Shown piece by piece: positions 7,017 through 15,120 of a DNA stretch of 54,728 nucleotides (the stretch's first letter is position 1; every line of letters starts with the position of its first letter). A program made the position numbers and the translations under genes. The DNA is from an uncultured Bacteroidales bacterium (lineage in GTDB: Bacteria > Bacteroidota > Bacteroidia > Bacteroidales > Paludibacteraceae). Below the pieces are notes generated by a model that had not been told where the DNA came from, did no database searches, and saw only the letters and a list, made by a program, of their open reading frames with translations. The stretch covers positions 1 through 54,728 of the forward strand of contig CAMJDT010000007.1 in the NCBI GenBank assembly GCA_946404495.1. The letters run 5' to 3'.

Positions 7017-8111
7017 CTAAAAAACGATAATTTCCAGTGCTATTTGATCATCTTGTCTCCATGGTATAATATGCCATTTTGAACGTTCGTCTCGTATCAA
7101 GATTTTATTATTCCATACAGCAAGGACCCGGTTCATCATACTATTCCCATTTCGACGTACTCCAATAATATTATGACGCAGAAAATCCATCCAAGGCACA
7201 TACTTGAAACTACCATTCATTTTAACATAGGCGGTGTCGGCATTATTATAAAGAATCTTCGTGTATTCGTCTGTATGTTCGAGTGTTATAAAATAAAAGA
7301 CAGCAGAAGCAGGCTTATATAAAAATGGCATCGGATACGACGATTCGTACCGGGAAGAAAACAAGTTATAACAACATTTAACATCCCGACACTCTTTATC
7401 CTTGTAGAATGTAACGATGCTGTCACCTGATACCAGGTTCAAATAATTCCACATCGCCAAACCGGATCCTAGAGAAGTCGCTTCTGAATGCTGATATGCT
7501 GCCCGAGATTTTTTTTGCAGGCTTAATTCCTTTGCTTGCTGTACATCTAATCGCGTATTCATTAACGAATCATTATCCGAAATTTGTATCGGAGATAGAC
7601 GATATTGTATTTCAGAATATTTGCCTATCAATAGGCTATCGGCATAGAGGTGCCCATACATAAAAGTATGCTCCTGAAAAATGGGAAATGGATCATTCTT
7701 GATCGCGCAATCATGAGGAATCACTATATTTTCTATGAAAGCATACATAATAACATTACTAAACCAATTACCACCACGAATAAATTTTCCCTTATTACGA
7801 AGCACTACATAACTACATCTTTCCCACGAACCGGTTCTGTAAGGAAATGATTCGTGACTCAGCACATAAGCTATATCCGAACGTGATTGCTCATCGAAAA
7901 TAAATATCTCATCGCATTCTACCCCAAAAACATCGGACATACTTACCATCGTGTCATTTACTAAATTATAAAGCGGATACTTATTTTTGAGATTGTTATA
8001 CACTTTATGCGAAAGATCTGGTTGATGCACACAAGAACAAAGAAAGATAGTCGATGCTATCAACGATAATAATACTCCCGCGGATGATTTAGTGAAAACT
8101 TTATTTTTCAT
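7017..8111 (-). CDS. Candidate lipoprotein immunity gene for the DUF6973-like RHS tip
   Basis: This 364-residue protein starts at the ATG at 8111 (MKNKVFTKSSAGVLL), with a lipoprotein signal ending in IFLCSC at about residue 27; an ATG at 8120 would add MGC. The start overlaps the stop of the upstream RHS fragment (8101), so translation is probably coupled. The rest is soluble and rich in Tyr, Asn and Ser with no family recognised. Its position directly after a toxin tip suggests an immunity protein held at the inner or outer membrane. AT content is high compared with the RHS core, usual for horizontally exchanged tips. Its TAG lies in the same frame as the next RHS fragment. Confidence 0.6.
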   Translation of the reverse strand: MKNKVFTKSSAGVLLSLIASTIFLCSCVHQPDLSHKVYNNLKNKYPLYNLVNDTMVSMSDVFGVECDEIFIFDEQSRSDIAYVLSHESFPYRTGSWERCSYVVLRNKGKFIRGGNWFSNVIMYAFIENIVIPHDCAIKNDPFPIFQEHTFMYGHLYADSLLIGKYSEIQYRLSPIQISDNDSLMNTRLDVQQAKELSLQKKSRAAYQHSEATSLGSGLAMWNYLNLVSGDSIVTFYKDKECRDVKCCYNLFSSRYESSYPMPFLYKPASAVFYFITLEHTDEYTKILYNNADTAYVKMNGSFKYVPWMDFLRHNIIGVRRNGNSMMNRVLAVWNNKILIRDERSKWHIIPWRQDDQIALEIIVF

Positions 8112-9684
8112 ACAGCCCATTATTATCTAGTTGTTCTAGAACTTGTATTGCATTGTCATATTGCTCTTGTGTGAGCTTGATTTTTTGCACACCATAATCA
8201 TCGTTAGCTACCCAAAGCCCATTATCTCGAAATTCATCCAAAATATAACGTACGAGTGTTTTGTTATCCAATCCCTGATTCTCGAATGCTATATTTCTGC
8301 CAATAATATTGTTTAATTTATCTACTTCGGTATCAATAGGCTCCGTGTCAAACGAACCAGAATTTTCATGAGAGTTTCCTATCCGTTCTGCATGCCAAAT
8401 ACCAAATGTATTTGTCAATATCGCTTGCCAGATAGCGTGTCTTAGCGTATTTCGGTATATATTCTTTGATTTTTTATCAAATGGGAATAATGCATTTGAA
8501 ATGTTACAAGCAAAATTTGATGATCTACTTGAAATATTGAAAGAATAGCCATCGTAGGGTAGTCCCGTACAAATAGTATTATACGGATGCAGCATTCCAT
8601 ACCCAACAGTCTTACTCCACCTCCATTGCGTTTTATTTTCTAAAACATGTGCTGTATGGTAATATGATACTAAAAATGCAATATTACTAGGAGTCGGCAA
8701 TTCCCCCTCCGGATCCACATACTTCAGCGGATTGCCGTTGCAGTAGACATATGGTGATAAATGGATGTATTTGTCTAATAGGGGATCAGGACGAAGCCAG
8801 AAGGCGAGAGGCGGATAATAGTACCGCTGCTCCATGTAGTCGTAGCCTGTTTCAGCGTCACGCTCCTTTCCGGTGAACTTGTAGCGGGCATCTTTTATCA
8901 ATCCATAGCGGGAGTCATAATTATCGTACAGAACATTAAGAAGTGGCTCTCCGTATGGCAGATATGCTATGAATTGATGCTCATGGCCGGCCTCATCTGT
9001 AACCCAAGAAGTAGAACCCAAGTGATCGGGGTGATAGTAATATACCGGAGCCTCGTTCTGGCCGGAATACCCGCAACCGATGGCTGTCTTAATCATGTCC
9101 TGATTATAAAGGACATCCACCTCCGGGAGAAAAACAGGGGTACAGCTATACTGCACATATTGGTCGTAGTTTTCATCAAGCGTGACATTGGTAGTGGGAG
9201 AACTGATTCCCTTTTCGTCGCCGAAGGGATATTCCTCTTTAGCAATATTCCAGAAATTCTGCAAAGCCTCTTCTTCGGGAGATGGTATCTCCCATTCATC
9301 CGTCGGCGTTATGCTCCAACAACGGTTTCCAACCCTGGATGCGATACGTTCGGAGCCGGCATAATAATGATTGGTATAACCACGTGGGGTGACTACCATG
9401 TATGGCGAGGGATAGAGTACCATATCATCAAAGACTGCCTGTGCTTGCAGCCCGCCGCCGTTCTGTGTGCTGATATTACAGGTGCCCATAAGCTTGTAGG
9501 TGCGTATGCCATCGGCATCATATCCATAGTACCCACAAAAATCGTGCCCCAGTGAGAACGTTAATCGATCAAAATCATTCCAACGATGGAAACGGGTCTT
9601 TCCGCTATACGATTTACGCGGAACAAAGTAACAGATTGCCCGCGAAATCGAAGAAAATTTTGTATTTTCCGCGGGCATAATCAT
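8101..9684 (-). CDS. RHS fragment with a DUF6973-like toxin tip
   Basis: This 527-residue RHS C-terminal piece shares the core of its neighbour (SDHLGS/PDHLGSTSWVTD, YKFTGKERDAETGYDY, WLRPDPLLDKYIHLSPYVY, NPLKYVDPEG). RHS homology starts only at TRFHRWNDFDRL (about residue 30); the first 29 residues come from unrelated promoter-like sequence, so the true N-terminus has been lost and the start is arbitrary. The tip of about 200 residues contains RNTLRHAIWQAILTNTFG, then HAERIGNSHE and LNNIIGRNIAFEN, resembling DUF6973, a domain common at toxin ends. Whether the fragment is expressed is doubtful; it may serve as a store of tips for recombination. Confidence 0.7.
   Translation of the reverse strand: MIMPAENTKFSSISRAICYFVPRKSYSGKTRFHRWNDFDRLTFSLGHDFCGYYGYDADGIRTYKLMGTCNISTQNGGGLQAQAVFDDMVLYPSPYMVVTPRGYTNHYYAGSERIASRVGNRCWSITPTDEWEIPSPEEEALQNFWNIAKEEYPFGDEKGISSPTTNVTLDENYDQYVQYSCTPVFLPEVDVLYNQDMIKTAIGCGYSGQNEAPVYYYHPDHLGSTSWVTDEAGHEHQFIAYLPYGEPLLNVLYDNYDSRYGLIKDARYKFTGKERDAETGYDYMEQRYYYPPLAFWLRPDPLLDKYIHLSPYVYCNGNPLKYVDPEGELPTPSNIAFLVSYYHTAHVLENKTQWRWSKTVGYGMLHPYNTICTGLPYDGYSFNISSRSSNFACNISNALFPFDKKSKNIYRNTLRHAIWQAILTNTFGIWHAERIGNSHENSGSFDTEPIDTEVDKLNNIIGRNIAFENQGLDNKTLVRYILDEFRDNGLWVANDDYGVQKIKLTQEQYDNAIQVLEQLDNNGLYEK
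9371..9549. repeat. 179-base direct repeat shared by the two RHS fragments (copy 2)
   Basis: This is the partner of 6685-6863, identical base for base as far as can be read. It lies near the 5' end of the surviving RHS homology. Confidence 0.85.
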
Positions 9685-9729
9685 TAGATAAGCCGCGAAA
9701 TTGAATGAAAATTTGCATTTTTCGCGGGC
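9638..9729. repeat. Two tandem palindromes of 38-39 bases upstream of an ATPase gene
   Basis: The first (9638-9676) runs from GCCCGCGAAAT to ATTTTCCGCGGGC, the second (9692-9729) from GCCGCGAAAT to TTTTTCGCGGGC. The two are similar in sequence and spacing. They lie 7-100 bases before the -33 element of the ATPase promoter, so they could be operators, or the end of a mobile unit that replaced the RHS 5' part. Confidence 0.75.
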
Positions 9730-9735
9730 AAATTC

Positions 9736-9766
9736 TTGCGTATATCAGAAAAAAGCAGTACCTTTG
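9736..9766 (+). promoter_or_regulatory. Bacteroidota promoter of the first DUF234-type ATPase
   Basis: TTGCGTATAT begins at 9736 and TACCTTTG lies at 9759-9766, followed by CAGCG. The ATG follows at 9791 after a purine-rich AAGAAGGTAGGT that can act as a ribosome site. Confidence 0.8.
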
Positions 9767-9790
9767 CAGCGAATTTTAAAGAAGGTAGGT

Positions 9791-11212
9791 ATGGAAATTA
9801 TCGGAAGAACTGAGGAGATGGCGCAGTTAAACAGATATGCGACCTCCAATCAACCGGAGTTTGTGGCGATTTATGGTCGTCGCCGTGTAGGAAAGACATT
9901 CCTTATAAACAAAACGCTTAGCGCTCAAATGGTCTTTGAAACGTCCGGTGTGTTAATGGGTGAAAAAGACGACCAGTTTGCTGCCTTTAATCAATCGCTT
10001 CGTCGTATTGGATATACAGGTAAGGCTCCACATAAATGGATGGATTTGTTCTTTGCTTTGGAGCAAACCCTTACACCTCGGTTGGATTCTAACAAGCGTC
10101 AGATTATCTTCATAGACGAGTTACCTTGCTTTGACGTCACAGGTACGCGTTTCGTGGCGGCATTGGGGCATTTCTGGAACAGTTGGGTATCTAAACACGA
10201 CAACCTAATGCTGATTGTTTGCGGCTCGGCAACTTCGTGGATGGTAGATAATATCGTGAACAATCACGGCGGATTACATGACCGTATCACCCACCTTATG
10301 CATCTTCATCCTTTCAATTTGGCGCAATGTGAGCAGTTCTTCCAATCTCGCAACATGCCATGGGATAGACTTTCGATGCTGCAAGCCTACATGGTATTTG
10401 GCGGAGTTCCGTACTATTTAGGGTTGATCGAACCGGCTGAAAGTGTAACAGAGGCTATTGATCGATTGCTCTTTTCAGGAAAGGGTGAGTTGCACGAAGA
10501 ATATAATCGTTTGTTTGCGTCGTTGTTTAAGCACCCAGAACCGTATATAGATATCATACGCGCGTTGGCGACTCATCGTTATGGCCTCACACGGGATGAG
10601 ATAGCGTCTGTCCTTCAGAAATCAGGAGGCGGTGACTTGTCAAAGCAACTGGATAATCTTGTTAAATGTGATTTTGTGTGCTACCACCGTGTTCGACGTA
10701 AGAAGATCAGCAAAACTGGCGGTTATTATTCATTGGCTGATTCCTATGTGCAGTTCTACCACTCATTCTTGGAGACATTACCTAGCGATGAGCACTATTG
10801 GGCACATAATCTCCAAACACCGAAGACCAACACATGGCTTGGCCTCAGTTTCGAGCGGGTCTGCATGGCGCATATTCTGCAGATTAAGAAAGCCATCGGC
10901 ATTGACCAGATAGGCGCAGAGTATTACTCATGGCGCAGTACCGATCCTGCTCAACGCGCACAGATTGATTTGCTCATCGAACGAGCCGACCGAATCATCA
11001 ATATGTGCGAAATCAAATATAGTACCTCTCCATACTTGATTGACAAAGATGAAGACATGAAGTTCCGCACACGACTAGGTGCGTTCACATATCAAACAGG
11101 AATCCAATATGGAATCCAACCGACGTATATCACGACCTTTGGCTTGGCTCGCGGCATTTATACTTCGTCTATCCAAAAGGTAGTAACGATGGACGACCTG
11201 TTTATAGAGTAA
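9791..11212 (+). CDS. ATPase_2/DUF234-type AAA ATPase with a nuclease-like C-terminus
   Basis: This 473-residue protein starts at the ATG at 9791 (MEIIGRTEEMAQLN). The N-terminal ATPase has Walker A GRRRVGKTF (about residue 32) and Walker B QIIFIDELPCFD, followed by FWNSWVS and the sensor-like VCGSATSWM. A winged-helix segment (YGLTRDEIASVL...LSKQLDNLVKCDFV) follows. The C-terminus carries AQIDLLIER then CEIKYS, a D...ExK arrangement like PD-(D/E)XK nucleases. It is a paralogue of the gene at 52774. Such ATPases are abundant in Bacteroidota and archaea and often lie in defence or mobile regions; their function is unsettled. It reads against the RHS locus and sits exactly where the middle of an RHS gene is missing. 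Confidence 0.85.
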   Translation: MEIIGRTEEMAQLNRYATSNQPEFVAIYGRRRVGKTFLINKTLSAQMVFETSGVLMGEKDDQFAAFNQSLRRIGYTGKAPHKWMDLFFALEQTLTPRLDSNKRQIIFIDELPCFDVTGTRFVAALGHFWNSWVSKHDNLMLIVCGSATSWMVDNIVNNHGGLHDRITHLMHLHPFNLAQCEQFFQSRNMPWDRLSMLQAYMVFGGVPYYLGLIEPAESVTEAIDRLLFSGKGELHEEYNRLFASLFKHPEPYIDIIRALATHRYGLTRDEIASVLQKSGGGDLSKQLDNLVKCDFVCYHRVRRKKISKTGGYYSLADSYVQFYHSFLETLPSDEHYWAHNLQTPKTNTWLGLSFERVCMAHILQIKKAIGIDQIGAEYYSWRSTDPAQRAQIDLLIERADRIINMCEIKYSTSPYLIDKDEDMKFRTRLGAFTYQTGIQYGIQPTYITTFGLARGIYTSSIQKVVTMDDLFIE

Positions 11213-11238
11213 ATAATCCTTTGTCCATTTGCCCCCAA

Positions 11239-11556
11239 TCATGCCCGACGATAGATAGCACGGCCGGTAGTGACATTCACCATACCCGATGGCATAGGAG
11301 CGACGGCCTCGGTAGAAGGAAGCCGCTCGGCGGATAGGGTGAAGGCATCAATTACAGAGCCGGAATCTGCATGCAAGGTCAGGCCGAGCAGAGTAATTCG
11401 GACTGAATCACTCGGAGAGCATAAAAGGACTTGCCTACAGTAAGGTGTGGGAAGTGCTACTGGGTTACTTTCTGAATTAGTAGCCATCATTTGAGTATAT
11501 CCTCCTGTAAGGATATAACAAATTAAAAGGATTCGGAATATGTTGCGACGTTTCAT
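11239..11556 (-). pseudogene. N-terminal remnant of an RHS protein
   Basis: From the ATG at 11556 (MKRRNIFRILLICYIL, a signal peptide) 105 residues follow, ending MPSGMVNVTTGRAIYRRA. The 'PxGMVNVTxG' phrase is what Bacteroidota RHS proteins show shortly after their signal peptide, before the repeat cage begins. Here the frame ends right after it. The cage and core expected next are absent, and homology resumes only at about 9595 in the neighbouring fragment. The ATPase gene fills the gap. This supports one original RHS gene broken by deletion and insertion. The RHS assignment rests on a short motif, so it is moderate. Confidence 0.5.
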
Positions 11557-11609
11557 ACTATTGTAAACTATAAAGATATGTGTAAATTTATTGCTATCCG
11601 TGGTCAGCA

Positions 11610-12005
11610 TTATCGTTGGGAATCCAATATTATCATCGTACAACAATCAGGATATGATTTTTTATTCGATTCGTAGCCCCAGTCTATTTCCGGGTCGTCC
11701 CCGTCGGCCCAGCGATAATCATACTCAGCTTCTATACAACCGCTCGGATAGTAGAGCACTGCATGAGCTTGATGCCATAAGGTGTCGTTGCTTACAAAAC
11801 AGGAGTCCCCTACTAATAACGACCGTAAAATCCCTTCATCATATCGTGCCAATGTATCAATGCGTCCGTCTTGCGTATAGGAGCATGTCCAATCAAGCAG
11901 ACCTGATAAGTGGTTATAGGCTACTTGCTTAGATATAACTTGAGATGTCACCGGCCAACATGTGACAACCATAATAACAATCATAATACTTTTGATTTGT
12001 TTCAT
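11610..12005 (-). CDS. Candidate exported immunity protein for the second mini-RHS
   Basis: This 131-residue protein has a signal peptide (MKQIKSIMIVIMVVTCWPVTSQ). The mature part contains segments such as ILRSLLVGDSCF, HAVLYYPSGCIEAEYDYRW and an acidic DGDDPEIDWGYES, faintly like YwqK/MORN-type beta repeats (YxxGxxExEYxY). It starts 10 bases after the stop of the mini-RHS gene at 12016, in the immunity position. It has no lipobox. The family is not recognised with confidence; the role is inferred from position and export. Confidence 0.55.
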   Translation of the reverse strand: MKQIKSIMIVIMVVTCWPVTSQVISKQVAYNHLSGLLDWTCSYTQDGRIDTLARYDEGILRSLLVGDSCFVSNDTLWHQAHAVLYYPSGCIEAEYDYRWADGDDPEIDWGYESNKKSYPDCCTMIILDSQR

Positions 12006-12015
12006 GTGAATTTTA

Positions 12016-12960
12016 CTATTTAGGTGATATTACACTTATTGGATTTTTAAACGAACGTGATACTGCTACTCCAACAACATTAGATGGTGAGAATAGTTGT
12101 ATAAAAACATCCCACATGTTTCGATCTATTAACAAGCATGCAGATGAAACAGGTTGGCCGTTTCGACCTATACCAGTGAAATTATCCTTTCCGGCATAGT
12201 GAATATCTCCTCCTGAGATATAAGTTCGATTGTCATCATATGCGGGATTAACATAACCTAATTTTATCCGGCCACCTTCAGATTTTGCATTTCCGACATC
12301 AGCCATTTTTAATGCAAGGTATTTCCCATTATGCATTCCCATGACGGCATCGTACATTCCTTGCGGAATCGTGGGATATGCATTTAAATCAGATGGTAAT
12401 GTGCAAGCGTCAAACATCATAACGCTCCCATCTTGCATATATACAAATGCTGTAGAAGAGCCAATGTTAAAATTGCTATTCGGATTAAACGACTTGTTGT
12501 CACTGAAGAAAATAGCTTGTTCATATAAGCCATCTAACAATTGACCATTAGAATCATATGATAGTTCATTATCCACCCATTCAAATCCAGTAGGGCAATC
12601 ATCCGTTCCTGTCATTCTCCACGTTTCTCCCTCCGGATCAATATACTTCAACGGATTACCGTTGCAGTAAGCATAGGGGGAGAGGTTGATGTATTTATCC
12701 AATAGCGGGTCGGGGCGAAGCCAGATGTATAACTGCCCTGTTGGCATTACGAGTACATAGATAGTATCATGCCGGAAACAGGATAATGCAGCATCGGCAG
12801 ATTCGCCGACGGGAGGGGGAATCGTTGTGTCGTTGGTCAAGTATTGGGCATATGGAGAGTATACCCAATCGGAGGATTGAGCACTAACAGATGACTGTAT
12901 TCCCAATAGAATACAACTGATAATGAAGATGGATATGAAGTGATCGTTCATCATACTCAT
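12016..12960 (-). CDS. Mini-RHS effector with an L,D-transpeptidase-like tip (second copy)
   Basis: This 314-residue protein has a signal peptide ending SVSAQ, then SSDWVYSPYAQYLTND and a 50-residue segment nearly identical to the mini-RHS at 13935. It is followed directly by the end of an RHS core (WLRPDPLLDKYINLSPYAY, NPLKYIDPEG) and then a tip of about 205 residues. No cage repeats are present. The tip has GGDIHYAG and, after GRNGQ, PVSSACLLI, recalling the His and Ser-x-x-Cys of YkuD-like or DUF5675-like folds; this match is weak. A lone Sec signal implies periplasmic export. An immunity candidate follows in 10 bases. Start codons at 12960, 12954 and 12951 are all possible. Confidence 0.7.
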   Translation of the reverse strand: MSMMNDHFISIFIISCILLGIQSSVSAQSSDWVYSPYAQYLTNDTTIPPPVGESADAALSCFRHDTIYVLVMPTGQLYIWLRPDPLLDKYINLSPYAYCNGNPLKYIDPEGETWRMTGTDDCPTGFEWVDNELSYDSNGQLLDGLYEQAIFFSDNKSFNPNSNFNIGSSTAFVYMQDGSVMMFDACTLPSDLNAYPTIPQGMYDAVMGMHNGKYLALKMADVGNAKSEGGRIKLGYVNPAYDDNRTYISGGDIHYAGKDNFTGIGRNGQPVSSACLLIDRNMWDVFIQLFSPSNVVGVAVSRSFKNPISVISPK

Positions 12961-12961
12961 T

Positions 12962-13373
12962 TTACTTTTGGGATTCTACAAACTGCTGCATCTCCCGTAG
13001 GTTATTCATATAAAACTCGGGCGTGATATCAACAAAACCCATTTCCTTGATAGAATCACGCAATGCTTCGACTTGGACATAGAGGTCATGCGTGGCAGGA
13101 TGAGCATTGATAGCAGATTCGGTACGAATACCAACAGCCATAGCCCGTTGGCGAAGTTGGTCGTAGAGGTAGTTCCAACGGTCGAGTTGGAGATTGATTG
13201 TCAACGGCAAATACAACCTCTTTGAAATCCATCTTCTCGGGATGGAGGAGCATGTCTTCAATCAAGGTATATGCTTCTTCAAAACCGGCTGGTACAGGTT
13301 GTGCTACTGACGGTTGTGTCAGTAGGGTAACGGCTGTAAATAGCAAGAAACAAGAGATTAGCGAGTGTTTCAT
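12962..13373 (-). pseudogene. Frameshifted small secreted protein between two mini-RHS modules
   Basis: The 5' frame encodes a signal peptide (MKHSLISCFLLFTAVTLLTQ), then FEEAYTLIEDMLLHPEKMDF and KEVVFAVDN. The 3' frame, one base out of phase, continues LDRWNYLYDQLRQRAMAVG and ends REMQQFVESQK. The two parts join sensibly near 13190-13205, so a single-base change seems to have split a gene of about 135 residues. The 'MDFKEVVFxVxN' phrase looks like the start of a larger secreted Bacteroidota protein whose remainder may be missing. Its stop is 1 base from the next ATG (12960). It could also be a sequencing error. Confidence 0.55.
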
Positions 13374-13410
13374 GGTGGTAATATTATATTTGTGGTTTTC
13401 ATTATAACAC

Positions 13411-13938
13411 TTATTTCACTAACTTTTTTCTAATATACCATTTCCCATAGAGATGGTTGCCTATGGTATTTTTTTTACATTTCAAATATAGTATTTGATA
13501 CCGTTTTTCCTTATCTACGACATTAATAGCATAATCATATTCTAATGTGTCATTAAATAATTCCACTTCATGAGTACCAATATCTTTAGCTTTACAAATC
13601 TTCTGAATCTCTTGTAATGTACCAATGTTTTGAGATGCCATCTGAACTGCGGTAATACTATCTTCATGTAATGAGTTAATATCATAAGATATAAAGTTAT
13701 TGTACTTGTCAACGTAAACAAATATGCATGCTAAAAGAGAGTCTCTACTATACCAATGCTTACAAGACCAAAAATCTCGTTCAGATTCAAAGAATATATC
13801 CCAATTACGCAACGATTTGAGTTGAGGTTCATTCTCCTCAATATAAGTTGCCAGACAGGATTCTGATATATCACATTTACAATGACATAACAAAAAAGGA
13901 ATTGCCCATAATAGTATGTAGATGATTGCTTTTTTCAT
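13411..13938 (-). CDS. Candidate lipoprotein immunity gene for the first mini-RHS
   Basis: This 175-residue protein starts at the ATG at 13938 (MKKAIIYILLWAIPFLLCHC, a lipoprotein-like signal). The ATG overlaps the TGA of the mini-RHS gene (ATGA), a strong sign of translational coupling. The mature protein is small, cysteine-containing and charged (WDIFFESERDFWSCKHWY, then KDIGTHEVELFNDTLEYDY), with no recognised family. Position and membrane targeting fit an immunity protein that guards the periplasm. Confidence 0.6.
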   Translation of the reverse strand: MKKAIIYILLWAIPFLLCHCKCDISESCLATYIEENEPQLKSLRNWDIFFESERDFWSCKHWYSRDSLLACIFVYVDKYNNFISYDINSLHEDSITAVQMASQNIGTLQEIQKICKAKDIGTHEVELFNDTLEYDYAINVVDKEKRYQILYLKCKKNTIGNHLYGKWYIRKKLVK

Positions 13939-14858
13939 TTTTTTATCATATAGAACATGTAACCGTTTGTGATAGCTTTTTGATCCGCACGAGAATCTAA
14001 TTGCAAAGGCCAATGATTAAGAATATTATCTATATTGGCTCCAAATAGGCTGATACCAAGTGGTATATTTAATCTCTGCATGGATTGTCCCCAAAGATAG
14101 TTTCCGAAATCAAAACTATTGTATGCTACATTCATCCCATCCAAAGGGAGAAAAAGAACATTGGCATCGTTTTGTAAAAAAGAGGATGGTTGATTTATGA
14201 AATCCAATTTTCCTCTCCTACTTTCAGACCAAGCATACCTAATAGCTTTGCCAAGAGTTGTTTGTTGTAAAATCTCTTTAGGAAGAATTTCATTAATTTG
14301 CTCATTACTAACAAACATCACATGAGTTATAGCATTATCATCCATTTTGCCACTAAAAGAATTATATTCATCAGAAAAAGGTGTACATATTCGCAGAGCA
14401 TCATCTTTATCATTGAACGAAAAATCCATATAATTATCATTGTCATAACAAATTCTTCCGATATGGTCACCTTCTTGTTTGATAATGTTACCTGTAAAGC
14501 AACCCTCACTATCAAAAAGAAAAATATCCATTCCTTCGGGATCTGTATATTTCAACGGATTACCGTTGCAGTAAGCATAGGGGGAGAGGTTGATGTATTT
14601 ATCCATCAATGGGTCAGGTTTAAGCCAAATGAATAATTGCCCTGTTGGCATGACGAGTACATAGATGGTATCATGCCGGAAACAGGATAATGCAGCATCG
14701 GCAGGCTCACCAACGGGAGGGGGAATCGTTGTGTCGTTGGTCAAGTATTGGGCATAGGGGGAGTATACCCAATCGGAGGATTGAGCCAAAGCGGTACTAT
14801 GAAGGCATAATACGAACAATCCAATGATGACAAGACATATGTGGAGGAACCTATTCAT
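13935..14858 (-). CDS. Mini-RHS effector with an Ntox44-like tip (first copy)
   Basis: This 307-residue protein starts at the ATG at 14858 (MNRFLHICLVIIGLFV), with a signal peptide ending ALAQ. It then has SSDWVYSPYAQYLTND and the same linker as the second copy, and WLKPDPLMDKYINLSPYAY with NPLKYTDPEG, the last segment of an RHS core. The tip of about 200 residues contains YAWSESRRGKLDF and a late SFDFGNYLWGQSM, resembling polymorphic toxin domain 44 (Ntox44), whose 'GN..YG' phrase is typical. The RHS cage is absent. It is driven by a good promoter directly upstream and is probably the first gene of the leftward transcript. Confidence 0.7.
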   Translation of the reverse strand: MNRFLHICLVIIGLFVLCLHSTALAQSSDWVYSPYAQYLTNDTTIPPPVGEPADAALSCFRHDTIYVLVMPTGQLFIWLKPDPLMDKYINLSPYAYCNGNPLKYTDPEGMDIFLFDSEGCFTGNIIKQEGDHIGRICYDNDNYMDFSFNDKDDALRICTPFSDEYNSFSGKMDDNAITHVMFVSNEQINEILPKEILQQTTLGKAIRYAWSESRRGKLDFINQPSSFLQNDANVLFLPLDGMNVAYNSFDFGNYLWGQSMQRLNIPLGISLFGANIDNILNHWPLQLDSRADQKAITNGYMFYMIKK

Positions 14859-14879
14859 TGTACTGATCACTTTGCGCTG

Positions 14880-14911
14880 CAAAGGTACAACATTTTTTTC
14901 AATTATGCAAA
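14880..14911 (-). promoter_or_regulatory. Bacteroidota promoter of the leftward RHS locus
   Basis: The minus strand shows TTTGCATAATT at 14911-14901 and TACCTTTG at 14887-14880, followed by CAGCG. The mini-RHS ATG lies 22 bases further on. Confidence 0.85.
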
Positions 14912-15026
14912 TCTTTTTTCAAATTTTAAGGGGAAAGGGTTTGATTTCTCCATTCGGCAGAGGTGACGATGATTTCATTGCACAAATCAGAAAATCACAT
15001 GTTTGAAAAAATTTCTTCGATTTTTC

Positions 15027-15057
15027 TTGCATATATGAAAAAAAAGTAGTATCTTTG
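15027..15057 (+). promoter_or_regulatory. Bacteroidota promoter of recQ
   Basis: TTGCATATAT starts at 15027 and TATCTTTG lies at 15050-15057, followed by CCGCG. The recQ ATG is at 15121. The same core (TTGCATATATGAAAA) precedes the small RNA at 2937. Confidence 0.85.
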
Positions 15058-15120
15058 CCGCGAATTTGAAAAAAGACCGTTACGATTACGGAAAAGACCG
15101 TTAAGAGAACATAACTATAT

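Noticed and set aside
12016..14858. Mini-RHS proteins as type IX secretion cargo
   Set aside because: Neither has the C-terminal sorting domain; the tips run to the end. Only the gene at 3244 carries such a domain.
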